Shown: positions 33,565 through 44,500, counted from the first letter of the stretch. The stretch is 64,000 bases of DNA from an uncultured Muribaculaceae bacterium (GCA_947632485.1 CANRPJ010000003.1:99858-163857), one strand, 5' to 3'. Notes: generated by a model not told the origin, from the sequence alone. Program-made: numbers and translations.

Positions 33565-34284
33565 TCAGTCTCTTCCGCCGCCGAATATGCGGAGAAGGAA
33601 GAGGAAGAGGTTGATGAAATCGAGATAGAGGTTGAGCGCTCCCATCGTAGCGAGCTTGTCGGCAAGCTGCGGTTCGAGATTAGCCGCGGCAAGACGCTTC
33701 ACCTGTTGGGTATCCCATGCGGTCAGACCGATGAAAATCAGCACGCCTACTATCGAGATCACCCATTCCAGAGCGCTGCTCTTCACGAAGAGATTCACCA
33801 GCACCACTATAATCAGGCCAAACAGAGCCATCATCAGATAGGTGCCCATCTTCGAGAGGTCTGACTTGGTGAAATAGCCGTAGACGCTCATGCAGCCGAA
33901 TACTCCGGCGGTAATGAAGAAGGTATATACGATCGTGCCGAGCTTATAGACTATGAAGATCGGGGCGAGCCACACACCCATCAGCGCTGAGAATACGCAG
34001 AAGAGAAGCAGGCACGCGGCGGTCGACATCTTCATCATGCGGGCCGGAAGAACCCAGGCCATTACGAACATGGCGATCAGGATACCCCAGAACACGATTG
34101 TATTGCCGAAGATAAACTGCAATGCAGCAGGTGAAGAAGCCACACCCAGCGCACAGAAAGCTGAGATCAGGAGACCTACGAACATTCGCACATACACGCG
34201 ACGGAGCACAGCATTGGTCTGCTCAATCACGGCGCTGCTGCCGTAGTAGGGCGGCGGAGTGGTACGAGGAGTGTTGTAATCCAT
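33565..34284 (-). CDS. Bax inhibitor-1/YccA family membrane protein
   Basis: 7 TM, BI-1 signature (GLTAWDTQQVKRL). Confidence 0.92.
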   Translation of the reverse strand: MDYNTPRTTPPPYYGSSAVIEQTNAVLRRVYVRMFVGLLISAFCALGVASSPAALQFIFGNTIVFWGILIAMFVMAWVLPARMMKMSTAACLLLFCVFSALMGVWLAPIFIVYKLGTIVYTFFITAGVFGCMSVYGYFTKSDLSKMGTYLMMALFGLIIVVLVNLFVKSSALEWVISIVGVLIFIGLTAWDTQQVKRLAAANLEPQLADKLATMGALNLYLDFINLFLFLLRIFGGGRD

Positions 34285-34365
34285 AATTTTATTAGATTTT
34301 GATTTGTTTCTGAATTGCGTTCCGTTTCTTATATAGACAATGAAACTACCGCTTTGGTTTATTCT

Positions 34366-36150
34366 CTACATTCGCTCAGGCATCTCCATTCCGAGAAGCC
34401 CTGCGGCTGCCCGGAGTGTGCGAGCCGCCGTGGCCGAGATCAGGAGGCGCAGGTTGCGCACCTCCGGATTCTCTTCGCGCAGAATCGGATAGTCGTGGTA
34501 AAACTGATTATATTCCTTCGCCAGATCATAGCAATAGTTGGCTACCAGCGCCGGGGAATAAGATCTTCCGGCCTCGGCCACGATCTGCGGGAAATCGGCA
34601 ATCTTGCGGATCACTGCCGTCTCCTTTGCGTTGGGCACAGCGCGTCCCGCCGCTTCGCGATCTATCTCGCCGGCCTTGCGCATCACGCTGCGGATGCGGG
34701 CATACGTATACTGCAGGAAGGGTCCCGTATTACCATTGAAATCGATGCTCTCCTTCGGATTAAACATCATATTCTTTTTCGGATCCACCTTCAGCAGGAA
34801 ATACTTGAGCGCTCCGAGCCCTACCATGCGGGCTATCTCCCTGGCTTCCTCCGGCTCCATGTCGGGGAATCGCTCAGCGGCAGCCTCCGAAGCCTGAGCT
34901 ATCATCTCGTCCATCAGGTCGTCGGCATCTACCACCGTGCCCTCGCGGCTCTTCATCTTGCCCTCGGGCAGCTCTACCATACCGTAGGAGAAATGAACCA
35001 GTTCCTTGCCCCACTTGAAACCGAGGCGGTCAAGCAGAATCGACAGCACCTGGAAATGATAATTCTGCTCATTGCCCACTACATAGACCATCTTGTCGAT
35101 CGGATAGTCCTGATAGCGGAGCTTGGCGGTGCCTATATCCTGAGTCATATACACCGAGGTGCCGTCGCTGCGAAGCAACAGTTTATGATCGAGACCTTCC
35201 GGGGTGAGATCGGCCCACACCGAGCCATCTTCTTTCCTATACATCTTCCCCTCTTCCAGCCCTTTGAGCACCAGATCCTTACCCTCCAGATAAGTATTGC
35301 TCTCATAATAAATCTTATCGAAGCCTACTCCCATTCGGCGGTAAGTCTCATCAAAACCCGCATAAACCCAGTCGTTCATGCGCTTCCAGAGGGCGCGCAC
35401 CTCAGGATCGCCCGCCTCCCAGCGGCGCAGCATCTCGCGCGCCTCCGCCATAAGAGGTGACTTCGCCTCAGCCTCCTCCTTAGTCAGGCCTTCTTTCTCC
35501 ATAAGCTCCTTCACCTCAGCCCGGAAGTGCTTATCAAAAGCCACATAGAAATCGCCGATCAAATGATCGCCTTTCTTACCGGTGCTCTCCGGAGTGGCTC
35601 CCTCGCCCCATTTCTGCCAGGCAAGCATCGACTTGCAGATGTGGATACCACGGTCGTTCACGATATTGGTCTTCACAACCTTAAGACCATTGGCATCAAG
35701 AATGCGGCATAGCGACGACCCGAGAAGATTATTGCGCACGTGGCCAAGATGCAGAGGCTTGTTGGTGTTAGGCGAGCTATACTCCACCATCACCAACGGG
35801 CTCTCCTCAGTAGCCTTCCTGATGCCGAACGACTCATCGGCGTCGATAGCAAGCAACCTCTTGGTCCATACCGCCGGATCTATACTGAGATTCAAAAAGC
35901 CTTTCACCACATTGTAGGCGGCCACCTCATCAAGATTCTCCTTAAGCCAACTGCCAATCTCCTCAGCTGTAGCCTCCGGCGCCTTGCGGGAAGCCTTAAG
36001 GAAAGGAAACACCACTACCGTGAGGTCTCCTTCGAAATCCTTACGGGTAGCCTGCGGAGTCGTGGTCTGCGGAGCCGCGTCGAGTCCGTATAAGGCTTTT
36101 ACCGCCTCGGCCACCCCCTGCTGTATCGTATGTTCAATGCTCATGTGCAA
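34366..36150 (-). CDS. argS: arginyl-tRNA synthetase
   Basis: EYSSPNTNKPLHLGHVRNNLLGSSL; 594 aa. Confidence 0.97.
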   Translation of the reverse strand: MHMSIEHTIQQGVAEAVKALYGLDAAPQTTTPQATRKDFEGDLTVVVFPFLKASRKAPEATAEEIGSWLKENLDEVAAYNVVKGFLNLSIDPAVWTKRLLAIDADESFGIRKATEESPLVMVEYSSPNTNKPLHLGHVRNNLLGSSLCRILDANGLKVVKTNIVNDRGIHICKSMLAWQKWGEGATPESTGKKGDHLIGDFYVAFDKHFRAEVKELMEKEGLTKEEAEAKSPLMAEAREMLRRWEAGDPEVRALWKRMNDWVYAGFDETYRRMGVGFDKIYYESNTYLEGKDLVLKGLEEGKMYRKEDGSVWADLTPEGLDHKLLLRSDGTSVYMTQDIGTAKLRYQDYPIDKMVYVVGNEQNYHFQVLSILLDRLGFKWGKELVHFSYGMVELPEGKMKSREGTVVDADDLMDEMIAQASEAAAERFPDMEPEEAREIARMVGLGALKYFLLKVDPKKNMMFNPKESIDFNGNTGPFLQYTYARIRSVMRKAGEIDREAAGRAVPNAKETAVIRKIADFPQIVAEAGRSYSPALVANYCYDLAKEYNQFYHDYPILREENPEVRNLRLLISATAARTLRAAAGLLGMEMPERM

Positions 36151-36177
36151 AAGTTTGAAATCATGTGAAAAGAGCTA

Positions 36178-36185
36178 CAAAGTTA
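36178..36185 (-). promoter_or_regulatory. -7 element upstream of argS
   Basis: Minus strand TAACTTTG. Confidence 0.5.
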
Positions 36186-36440
36186 CAATATTTCCATGGA
36201 TTCCCATATAGGTCGCAGCCAATCTCACCAATAGCATTACCGCACCGGAGCTTATCACTGCAATATCCCACGTTCTTTCGCTCAATCTCGCCCGGTTCAA
36301 CGTTGGCATCGGTCATGGTCAGAACCGCGAATGGGAAATCGGACGCAAAACCCAGTATGATGATCTTGACACCAGAATGTAAGGAAGCAAAATCTCAATG
36401 CGATAGTTTTATAGAATACTCTATACTACAGGGGTTGGAA

Positions 36441-36582
36441 TCAACTAAAGCAGTATCGACAATCTTTAACGAAGCTGTCGTCCACTGAAAACAGACGATT
36501 CTCCTCGTCCCAGATGAGCTTGCGCTCACCGACACTGTTGTCCTTATGCCCATCGTTCATCATACGGCTCGTGTTTACATAT
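36441..36582 (-). pseudogene. Rhs-repeat tip fragment (orphan)
   Basis: Minus translation VNTSRMMNDGHKDNSVGERKLIWDEENRLFSVDDSFVKDCRYCFS*; 103-bp direct repeat of 37986-38088. Confidence 0.75.
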
Positions 36583-37240
36583 TGTCTAGATATTTGAGGG
36601 TTCGCCAAAATGACTCCTTCGTCTCCTTTCTGAAATCCTCACATTTAACAATTTTTGAATAGGCATCTCTGAGAAGAGGATATTTAGGATTGTTTGACAA
36701 TCTTGCTGAAATTAAACCTATAAAACAATGAGTATCTAATCCAGAACAATTTGGATTATATTTTTGAATAGGCAAACTATTATATAGGTTATCTAAAGAT
36801 TCAATTGTAGATATTTTTGTGATATAGTTCATTGCTAATTCACATAAATTGCCCATTGTTTCTCGAAAGCGATTAATCCATTCTTCTCCATCTAATAGAA
36901 TAAATCTATCCTCAGAAGAAACTTGCATCTTCCATTTAAGATCCGGATTCCAACCATTGTTATTTATTGCTTTTAAAACAAATAAATTTATAAAAGCAGA
37001 ATGGTTTAGATTGAAACCACATAGAGAACAGATTTCATGTATTTCTTTAAAGTCTATGCTCACCCATGGGAAAAGATTAATTTCAAACCCCCATGTATTG
37101 TAAGTGAAATAAATTGAAGTTAAGGGGTTTCGCTCCTTAGACGAAAGAGCGAAACCACCTTTGCTGACTTTAAAGCCATACTCTTCTGCAAACGGTGTCA
37201 ATTCCGTTAAAACAGTTTGTTTGACTTCACGGATTTTCAT
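36575..37240 (-). CDS. DUF4304-like putative immunity protein
   Basis: MKIREVKQTVLTELTPFAEEYGFKVSKGGFALSSKE...; AT-rich, inside Rhs remnant island. Confidence 0.5.
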   Translation of the reverse strand: MKIREVKQTVLTELTPFAEEYGFKVSKGGFALSSKERNPLTSIYFTYNTWGFEINLFPWVSIDFKEIHEICSLCGFNLNHSAFINLFVLKAINNNGWNPDLKWKMQVSSEDRFILLDGEEWINRFRETMGNLCELAMNYITKISTIESLDNLYNSLPIQKYNPNCSGLDTHCFIGLISARLSNNPKYPLLRDAYSKIVKCEDFRKETKESFWRTLKYLDNM

Positions 37241-37384
37241 TGAATTTTACTTTATTGTTACCTCTACTTTAGAGACTGTAGTATTACAATATGGTGGTCT
37301 CCACTTCTACATGCCTATAATATATTTTCTGAATGACTGATTCAATTATGAAAAAAGGAGACTGCATTTACAGCCTCACTTTTA

Positions 37385-37741
37385 TTAGATATATCCTCTT
37401 GTCATCAATTTGTAGATCATGGTTACAATAACCTCTACACCTATAATGACAAAATTCAGCGCCAATGATATCCAAATTCTTTTACATGTGATCATAACAT
37501 TCAATATAAATCTTTTAATGACAGCATATAACAACATCATTAAGGTCATTACAACAGATGTTACAAAAAACGAAAAACATCCTCTAATGAAAATGATTCG
37601 AGAAGGGTCGCTATGGTATATTTCAATGATATCGTCTTTACTTCCTAACGAAAAGTAGGACAGAAAAACAATTATCGGAAATTCGATCAAAGCAAATGCT
37701 ACAGTTGTTATCCAACTATTATTTTTTAGTGCCGTTTTCAT
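37385..37741 (-). CDS. small multi-TM protein, candidate immunity protein of Rhs tip
   Basis: MKTALKNNSWITTVAFALIEFPIIVFLSYFSLG...; overlaps stop of upstream Rhs fragment; start trimmed from ORF track. Confidence 0.5.
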   Translation of the reverse strand: MKTALKNNSWITTVAFALIEFPIIVFLSYFSLGSKDDIIEIYHSDPSRIIFIRGCFSFFVTSVVMTLMMLLYAVIKRFILNVMITCKRIWISLALNFVIIGVEVIVTMIYKLMTRGYI

Positions 37742-38112
37742 TAAATATCTGGATTCCGTTGATTTTATAGAAGTTAGTACCATTAGGAGTTGTTGAGAAT
37801 ATCTGGCTTTTCCAAGAAGCCTTGGCCTGTGCGGCCTCCAATGTGCCGTCGTTGCAGCAGAATCCCTCACCATCGGCATCATACCAGTAGTTGGACATGA
37901 CTTTTCGCGCAAGTGATAGCAGAGTGTCAAGTCCGCTTGACCTATGCCGAATGCAGCCGAAAACGGGCGTAGCCAAGCCGTTTTCGTCCACTGAAAACAG
38001 ACGGTTCTCCTCGTCCCAGATGAGCTTGCGCTCACCGACACTGTTGTCCTTATGTCCGTCGGTCATCATACGGCTCGTGTTTACATATACAAGGTTTCCA
38101 TTCTTGTTAAAT
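37719..38112 (-). pseudogene. Rhs-repeat core remnant with short C-terminal tip
   Basis: FNKNGNLVYVNTSRMMTDGHKDNSVGERKLIWDEENRLFSVDENG...SNYWYDADGEGF...FNENGTKK; no N-terminal Rhs body. Confidence 0.75.
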
Positions 38113-38160
38113 TACAAAGTTATGAAAAAAAATTCTATCAGGTGGTGAGATAGTCTCACC

Positions 38161-38346
38161 CTCAACGACCTTAATTGGGTTACGCCCGAAACGATAAGAG
38201 ACACATACGCCTTTTTCAGCGCCGATTATGAAAAGGACTATGAGATGTATTCAAGAGTGTATAAGAATGTGGCGTTCTATCCGGCACAGAAAACGCTCTA
38301 CATAGGCGATTTAAGTGCGGTGATAAAGGCAATTATCAGAGAGTGA
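38161..38346 (+). pseudogene. C-terminal fragment of an unidentified protein, no start codon
   Basis: Open frame LNDLNWVTPETIRDTYAFFSADYEKDYEMYSRVYKNVAFYPAQKTLYIGDLSAVIKAIIRE*. Confidence 0.4.
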
Positions 38347-38414
38347 CGCATTGTTTATTGATTCCGGAGGCGTAATTGCCCGTATGCGCCATGGGATTTT
38401 TTCAGGAGTTTTGC

Positions 38415-38422
38415 TAATTTTG
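38415..38422 (+). promoter_or_regulatory. -7 element directly abutting the AlkZ-related start codon
   Basis: TAATTTTG, ATG at 38427. Confidence 0.5.
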
Positions 38423-38426
38423 CAGC

Positions 38427-39146
38427 ATGGCGAGACGACAACTCGGGAGCGTCACGCTCCCTCCGCTCCAGTCAATGGAGCATCTTACTGAGCTGATCAA
38501 TGAGTATGGGTTCTTTCCATTCTTTATCAGCCCTATACCCGGTTTTTCCGTGATCGATGCCACGCCCGGAGTGTGGCAGCACGACGGCTCCGATGGACCC
38601 TGGCAGTGGAAAGGGCCCATGCTTCGCGACCGCAACCTTGCCTACGGCAAATTCTTCAACCGCAAGCATGGCTACATCAGCATGGAGTGGTTTCCTCACT
38701 TCTGGAACTACCGCTCCACCAAAAACTATGCCCCTGACCCCGACACCGCCGCCCTCGACGACATCGTGGCGCAGACAATCGCCGCCGAAGGACACCTCAA
38801 CACCAAGCAGATCCTTCCCGCTATGGGAATCCCGACAGGTCGACGCAAGCGACAGGCCGACGAACTCGTAGACCAATCCGGGCCGGCTGTAAAAATTTCG
38901 CTCGACCCCATTCTGGGGCGCCTGATGATGGAAGTGCGTATCGTGACCGAAGATTTTGACTACGACGTGGATAAGCACGGCCACCAATACGGCTGGGGAA
39001 TAGCGCGCTACACCACGCCCGAACTTATGTTTGGCAACATCAAGGCCTCCTGCTCGCCCGAAGAGAGCTACGAGCTGATGCTCGAGCACCTGCGGCGTAA
39101 ATTCCCCAACATCAGCGACACCCAGCTCAAACGCTTCCTCGGCTAA
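38427..39146 (+). CDS. AlkZ-related (YcaQ-like winged-helix) protein
   Basis: WQHDGSDGPWQWKGPMLRDRNLAYGKFFNRKHGYIS. Confidence 0.6.
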   Translation: MARRQLGSVTLPPLQSMEHLTELINEYGFFPFFISPIPGFSVIDATPGVWQHDGSDGPWQWKGPMLRDRNLAYGKFFNRKHGYISMEWFPHFWNYRSTKNYAPDPDTAALDDIVAQTIAAEGHLNTKQILPAMGIPTGRRKRQADELVDQSGPAVKISLDPILGRLMMEVRIVTEDFDYDVDKHGHQYGWGIARYTTPELMFGNIKASCSPEESYELMLEHLRRKFPNISDTQLKRFLG

Positions 39147-39173
39147 AATAATACCTGTCTCAGAAAAATTTAT

Positions 39174-39182
39174 TATCTTTGC
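39174..39182 (+). promoter_or_regulatory. -7 element upstream of gldE
   Basis: TATCTTTGC. Confidence 0.55.
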
Positions 39183-39209
39183 AGGACAGAAACCAACATT
39201 CGCTTCATC

Positions 39210-40583
39210 TTGGACGCAGACCCTTTGCCAGGCCATTGGCCTCTATCACTGATATTACTCTCGCAACGTTCTATCGAATTCTGTGCGCCGCCGGATTGGG
39301 TGGCCTGGGCTTTCATTGTAGCAATAGCAGTAGTGTGCCTCGCTGCCTCGGCCTTCGTATCGGGCAGTGAAATAGCTTATTTCGGACTCACCCCCGCTGA
39401 GATCGATGACCTTCGCGACGACGAGCAAAACCGTGAAAGCCAGCGCGCATGGCGCCTCATTTCCCACAGCGAGCGCCTCCTCGCCACTATTCTGATCGCC
39501 AACAATCTGGTCAATATCACGATGGTGGTATTGCTTACCTTTGCTATCAACCAGACTGTGAAGGTAGCCAACCCGGTGCTCGACTTCGTGCTCCAGACAG
39601 TGGTGCTAACCTTCCTGCTTCTGCTTTTCGGCGAAATTTTCCCGAAGCTCGTAGCCAGGGGGAGAACAGTATGGTGGGCCCGATGGGCGTCTGCCGCTCT
39701 CGAAGGTATATACAAGCTGCTCGGGCCGCTTGCCCGATTCATGGTGAAATCGGGAGAACTTGTGAACCGCGTGGTGGCAAAGAAAGATGAGAAAATTTCA
39801 GCCGACGAACTCGGCACCGCGCTTGAGATTTCCGATATCAGCGAGGGCAAAGACAAGGAGATGCTCGAAGGCATTCTTTCGTTTGGAGAGAAGGAGGCGT
39901 GCGATATTATGACCTCGCGAGTCGACGTCACCCAGATCGAATATCATGCGAGCTGGCACGAAGTAGTTGAAACCGTGGTAGAAAGCGGTTATAGCCGCAT
40001 TCCGGTCTACGATACCAACCAGGACGCTATCCGGGGAGTGCTTTATAGTAAGGATCTCCTGCCCTACATCGGAAAGCGCGATGACGGCTTCCGGTGGCAA
40101 TCGCTGATCCGGGAGGCCTACTTTGTGCCCGAATCGCGAATGATCGACGATCTGCTTGAGGATTTCCGCAAACGCAAGATCCACATTGCTATCGTGATTG
40201 ATGAATACGGGGGCACTCAGGGAATCGTGACTCTCGAAGATATCATCGAGGAGATAGTAGGCGATATCGACGATGAATATGACGACGAAGAGAAGCTCTA
40301 CCGGCGCGTAGGCCCTGATACCTACATATTTGAGGCGAAGATTCCCGTGGGCGATTTCTTCCGCATCACTGATACCGAGGCCGAAGAGTTCGGAGAGGAA
40401 GGAGAGGCGGAGACCCTGGCAGGACTCCTGCTTGAGATAAAAGGCGATTTCCCGAAAGAGAAAGAGAGCTTCCAGGCGGGGCGCTGCCGCTTCACGGTGC
40501 TCGAGATGGAGCGCCACAGGATCATGAGCGTGAAAGTGAAGGTACTCCCCGCCGAAACCGAAGAAGAGAAAAATGGAAACTGA
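39210..40583 (+). CDS. gldE: GldE-like CNNM/CBS/CorC domain transporter (hemolysin family)
   Basis: CNNM TM domain, CBS pair, CorC_HlyC C-term; followed by PPTase as in other Bacteroidales. Confidence 0.85.
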   Translation: MDADPLPGHWPLSLILLSQRSIEFCAPPDWVAWAFIVAIAVVCLAASAFVSGSEIAYFGLTPAEIDDLRDDEQNRESQRAWRLISHSERLLATILIANNLVNITMVVLLTFAINQTVKVANPVLDFVLQTVVLTFLLLLFGEIFPKLVARGRTVWWARWASAALEGIYKLLGPLARFMVKSGELVNRVVAKKDEKISADELGTALEISDISEGKDKEMLEGILSFGEKEACDIMTSRVDVTQIEYHASWHEVVETVVESGYSRIPVYDTNQDAIRGVLYSKDLLPYIGKRDDGFRWQSLIREAYFVPESRMIDDLLEDFRKRKIHIAIVIDEYGGTQGIVTLEDIIEEIVGDIDDEYDDEEKLYRRVGPDTYIFEAKIPVGDFFRITDTEAEEFGEEGEAETLAGLLLEIKGDFPKEKESFQAGRCRFTVLEMERHRIMSVKVKVLPAETEEEKNGN

Positions 40584-41220
40584 ATTCATATATTGGCGTC
40601 ACCTCACTCCCGTCGGGATAAGGGTGGAAGAGGTAAGTGGCGGGGAAGACCGCCAGGGAGCCGTATGGCGCGCGCTCGCGAAACAGGTATATAGCGAAAA
40701 CGGCAGTCGCGGCTATCGCGAGATAGGCCATCGGGAGTCGGGAGCGCCATATATCGATGGTGGCGAGGAACGCATCTCCGTGACCCATACCTCCGGGCTT
40801 CTGGCTGTAGCCTCACTGCCCCGCACCCCCGAAGCCGATCTTGAGCAATTCAGCACCCGTACAGCTCTTGGCATAGATGCCGAGCGGTGGGACCGCAACA
40901 AAGTCTGCTCGCTCAGGGAGCGCTTCCTTTCAGAAGAGGAGCTGCCGCTTGTTCCCCAAGGCGATGTAAGAGCCGGAATCCTTGCCTGGACAGCAAAAGA
41001 AGCCCTCTACAAGGCTGCCCTCTGCCCAGGCCTCGATTTTCGCCGCGATATCAGAATACTGTGCCTCCCGGATCCTGAGACCGGAGCGCTGGGGAAGGCG
41101 TGGCTGAAAAGAGGAAAAGAGGGAGAAGAAGTAGAGATGGAGCTATATGCCTACTCATCTGAGGGTTGCTGCGTGACCCTGGCTTATTCTCCTAAATGCG
41201 CCAAATATAAGAAGAAATGA
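40573..41220 (+). CDS. 4'-phosphopantetheinyl transferase superfamily protein
   Basis: LGIDAERWDRNKV...WTAKEALYKA. Confidence 0.9.
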   Translation: METEFIYWRHLTPVGIRVEEVSGGEDRQGAVWRALAKQVYSENGSRGYREIGHRESGAPYIDGGEERISVTHTSGLLAVASLPRTPEADLEQFSTRTALGIDAERWDRNKVCSLRERFLSEEELPLVPQGDVRAGILAWTAKEALYKAALCPGLDFRRDIRILCLPDPETGALGKAWLKRGKEGEEVEMELYAYSSEGCCVTLAYSPKCAKYKKK

Positions 41221-41552
41221 ACTCCAACGACTGGTTATCGGCTCTCGAAGCCCTTAAGGCCGGAGGCACTCTGCCTGAAGGCGAACCCGATGCTGTAGCT
41301 ACTCCTGAGGCGGAAAAGCCGAGGAAGCCTCAGCTCCATATTCTGCTCGATAAAAAGCAGCGCCGCGGCAAGACAGCCACCATTATCGAAGGCTTCGACT
41401 GCCCCGATGAAGAGCTTCTCGATATCGCCCGCCGCCTCAAGACCGCCATCGGCACCGGGGGAAGCGCCCGCGGAGGAGAGATTCTGCTTCAGGGCGACTG
41501 GAGGGAGCGTGCGGCTACCCTGCTGCGCAGCGAAGGTTACAAAGTGAAATAA
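41217..41552 (+). CDS. SUI1/YciH family translation factor
   Basis: RRGKTATIIEGFDCPDEELLDIARRLKTAIGTGGSARGGEILLQGD. Confidence 0.92.
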   Translation: MNSNDWLSALEALKAGGTLPEGEPDAVATPEAEKPRKPQLHILLDKKQRRGKTATIIEGFDCPDEELLDIARRLKTAIGTGGSARGGEILLQGDWRERAATLLRSEGYKVK

Positions 41553-41561
41553 ATCCTCCTC

Positions 41562-44500
41562 ATGCTCCAGATTCAGAGAGCCTCAGCCGGTTCGGGCAAG
41601 ACCTATACCCTCGCCCGCAAATATATCCTGCTTCTGATTTCAACGAAAGAATCTGGAAGCAGGCGCCGCAGACTTCGTAATGAGACCGAGATAACCGAGG
41701 CTGTAGGAAAAATACTGGCAATCACCTTTACCAACAAGGCTACCAATGAGATGCGTGAGCGCATAATCCTGCGTCTCGCCGATCTGGCTTCTGACAAGCC
41801 AGCTGCAAAAGTGGAGTATCTGGAATATTTCATGCAGGAGCTCGATGCCACCGAGGGGGAGGTGCGAAGTGCCTGCCGCGTAGCCTTAAGCGCCTTGCTG
41901 ACAAACTACAGCGACTTTCAGGTATCTACGATCGACAGTTTCTTCCAGAGCGTGCTCCGCACATTTGCCTACGAAAGCGATCTGAACGGCAACTATGAAG
42001 TGGAGCTCGACAGCGATTACCTCCATCAGGTAGGCATCGATGCCGTGCTTTCTCAGGTCAATACGTTCAGGCCCGACCCGGAGGTGCGCTTCTGGCTCGA
42101 GAAGCTCATGCACGAATGGAAATCCTCATCAGGCTGGAACGTCTTTCAGAAGCAAGGCGGAGCCGGAAGCCAGGATACCCTCTATGGCGTGCTTCTTAAC
42201 ATCGCCAAGACTCTCAACTCAGAGGCCTACAAAAGGATACGGCGCAAAATGAAGGCTTATTTCGCCGAATATCCGGATTTCGGAGCTACCTACCGCGCAT
42301 GGGAAGAGGCTATGACCAAAGCGCCGCGTGATGCCTTCGCTGCGGTGAAAACGGCTACTGAGAAATGGGAGAGCTATGTGAAATCTCACCCTGGATTGCC
42401 TTTCAAAAAGGGGGTAGCCGTAGAGAAGCACATAGCCTACTGCAAAGCAGCCACATGGAAAGGCTGGAAAGACAGCAAAAGCAAATTCAGCTTCGATACT
42501 GAGAAGAAGAGACAGTGTGTGGAGGGTGATCCCGAGTCCGAGGCAAATCGTACGGGCATGGCGATGTATCGGGCCGTAACCGAATGGAAAAATGCGCTCG
42601 ATGAGCCCGGCTACCGCCTCTGGAAGCTCTATAGCGCAAAGATGTCACTCCTGGGTCTGCTCAACGCTATCGAGCGCCGCGTAAGCGATTACCTTAAGAC
42701 CAACAACCTCGTGGAGCTCGGCGAAACCAATATGATGCTTCGCCGGGTGATCGGCAACGACCTGGCGCCCTTCATCTACGAGCGCCTCGGAAACTCACTT
42801 GATCATTTCCTGATCGACGAGTTTCAAGACACCTCGCGCCTCCAGTGGAAAAATCTTCGGCCTCTTCTCTACGAAAGCGAAGCCAGAGGATGCGACAACC
42901 TTATAATCGGAGATGCCAAGCAAAGCATCTACCGGTTCCGCAACGCCGATATCAACCTCATAACCCGCGATGTGCCGAATGAATTCGACGATCGCGAGGA
43001 GCTTGGAAGTGAGCCCCAGCACAACACCAACCACCGGAGCAGCTGGAAGATAGTGGAGTTCAACAATTCCATCTTCAAGACCCTTACCGAGATTATCGAC
43101 GAGGACCAGCAACTCGGGTCGATGCTCGAAGATCTGTATTTCAACACAGTTCAACCTCCCGGCAGCAGCGGAAAGATCGACCGGGGTGGCTACGTGGAGA
43201 TCCGCTTCGTAAGCGATGTCGACAAGCAAGAGGAGCCTCTTCACTTCTCTAAGATTCCCCCTCTGGTAGCCTCTCTCATCGACCGCGGCTATAAGCAGAG
43301 CGATATAGCCCTTCTTGTCACATCTAACGACGACGGCAAGCAGCTGATCCATGAGTTCATGGCCTACAACGCGGCCCTGCCCCCCGGCGCTACGCCCATA
43401 AATTTCATCAGCGAGCAGTCGCTCCTGATTTCTGAATCAGAGGCTGTGAAAAGCGTGATCGGCACTCTGGAGATGATCCGCGCCGGAATGAAGCCTCTGC
43501 CTGAGGAGACAGAGACCGAAACCGACCGGCCACGCCGTTCCGCCATTGAGACCGGAGCCGCCTATCGCCACTACTGCACGCTTCACCCTAACGAGGCGCC
43601 GGAAGAGCGTCTCCACACTTTTCTCCGTAAAGGCGCGGAGGGCAGCTCTCTGGCCGAGATGCTTAGCCAGATGCAATCAGTGACCCTTCCGGCGATTATC
43701 GACTCGATTCTCGCCACTAACGTGAACCCCTCCCTGCTGGCCTCCGACGTGCCCTTTATCTCCGCATTCATGGATCTCGTGCTCGACTATTGCGAGCGCT
43801 ACCCCGCCGATGTAGCCAGTTTTCTCGACTGGTGGGAGAAACGCGGGCAGAAACAGTCGATCAGCTCACCCGATGGCACAGAGGCCGTGCAGGTGATGAC
43901 GATTCATAAGTCGAAGGGCCTGGAGTTCAAGTGCGTAATCCTGCCCTATGTGAGTTCGTCGCTGCGAGTCACAAAGATTACCGGCAAGAACGAGGTGCTG
44001 TGGGTAGCGCCCGCTCTCGATGGCTTTGATGAGCTGCCGCCGCTGCCTCCGAGGGTGCCTGTCACGGTGGCAGATGCGGCCGGCGTAGGAGCCCACATGG
44101 AGAAGGCCGTCGAAGCCCAGTGCAGCAAGCTGATCGATAACCTGAATACCCTCTATGTCGGATTCACGCGCGCAATCCACGAGCTCTACGTGTTTGCAGC
44201 AGGCAACACGGCCCAGAGAATCCTTACGGCAGTACCCCTCATCAACTCTGGCCTGAAAGCGGACTTCACCCTACCGCCCAGGGCTATAGAGACACACGAA
44301 GAAAACGACGAAGTCTGGTTCAGCGTCGGCACGCCTTCACTCCCCCACCCGCCGGAAAGGAAGGAAGCGGATAAGGAGAATGGCGAAGGCAAGCAGGCGG
44401 AGATCTTGCCCTTGGAAGTATATTCCGTAAACTCCGGATCGCCATCGCTCGCATGCCGTGAGGCCGATCTTCCGGATCCCGACGAAGAGGATCCCGATCC

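Noticed and set aside
34315-35460. 381-aa plus-strand ORF
   Set aside because: Antisense shadow of argS.
36165-36488. 107-aa plus-strand ORF
   Set aside because: Spans the argS promoter and Rhs scar; no coherent protein. A different open frame there (...HVLSLNLARFNVGIGHGQNREWEIGRKTQYDDLDTRM*) could be a remnant, but I could not assign it.
37742-38041. N-terminal extension of the 218-aa minus ORF
   Set aside because: Out-of-frame reading of the Rhs fragment; the likely start is MKTALKNN at 37741.
38472-39236. 254-aa minus-strand ORF
   Set aside because: Antisense to the AlkZ-related gene; the plus-strand frame has promoter and family-like sequence.
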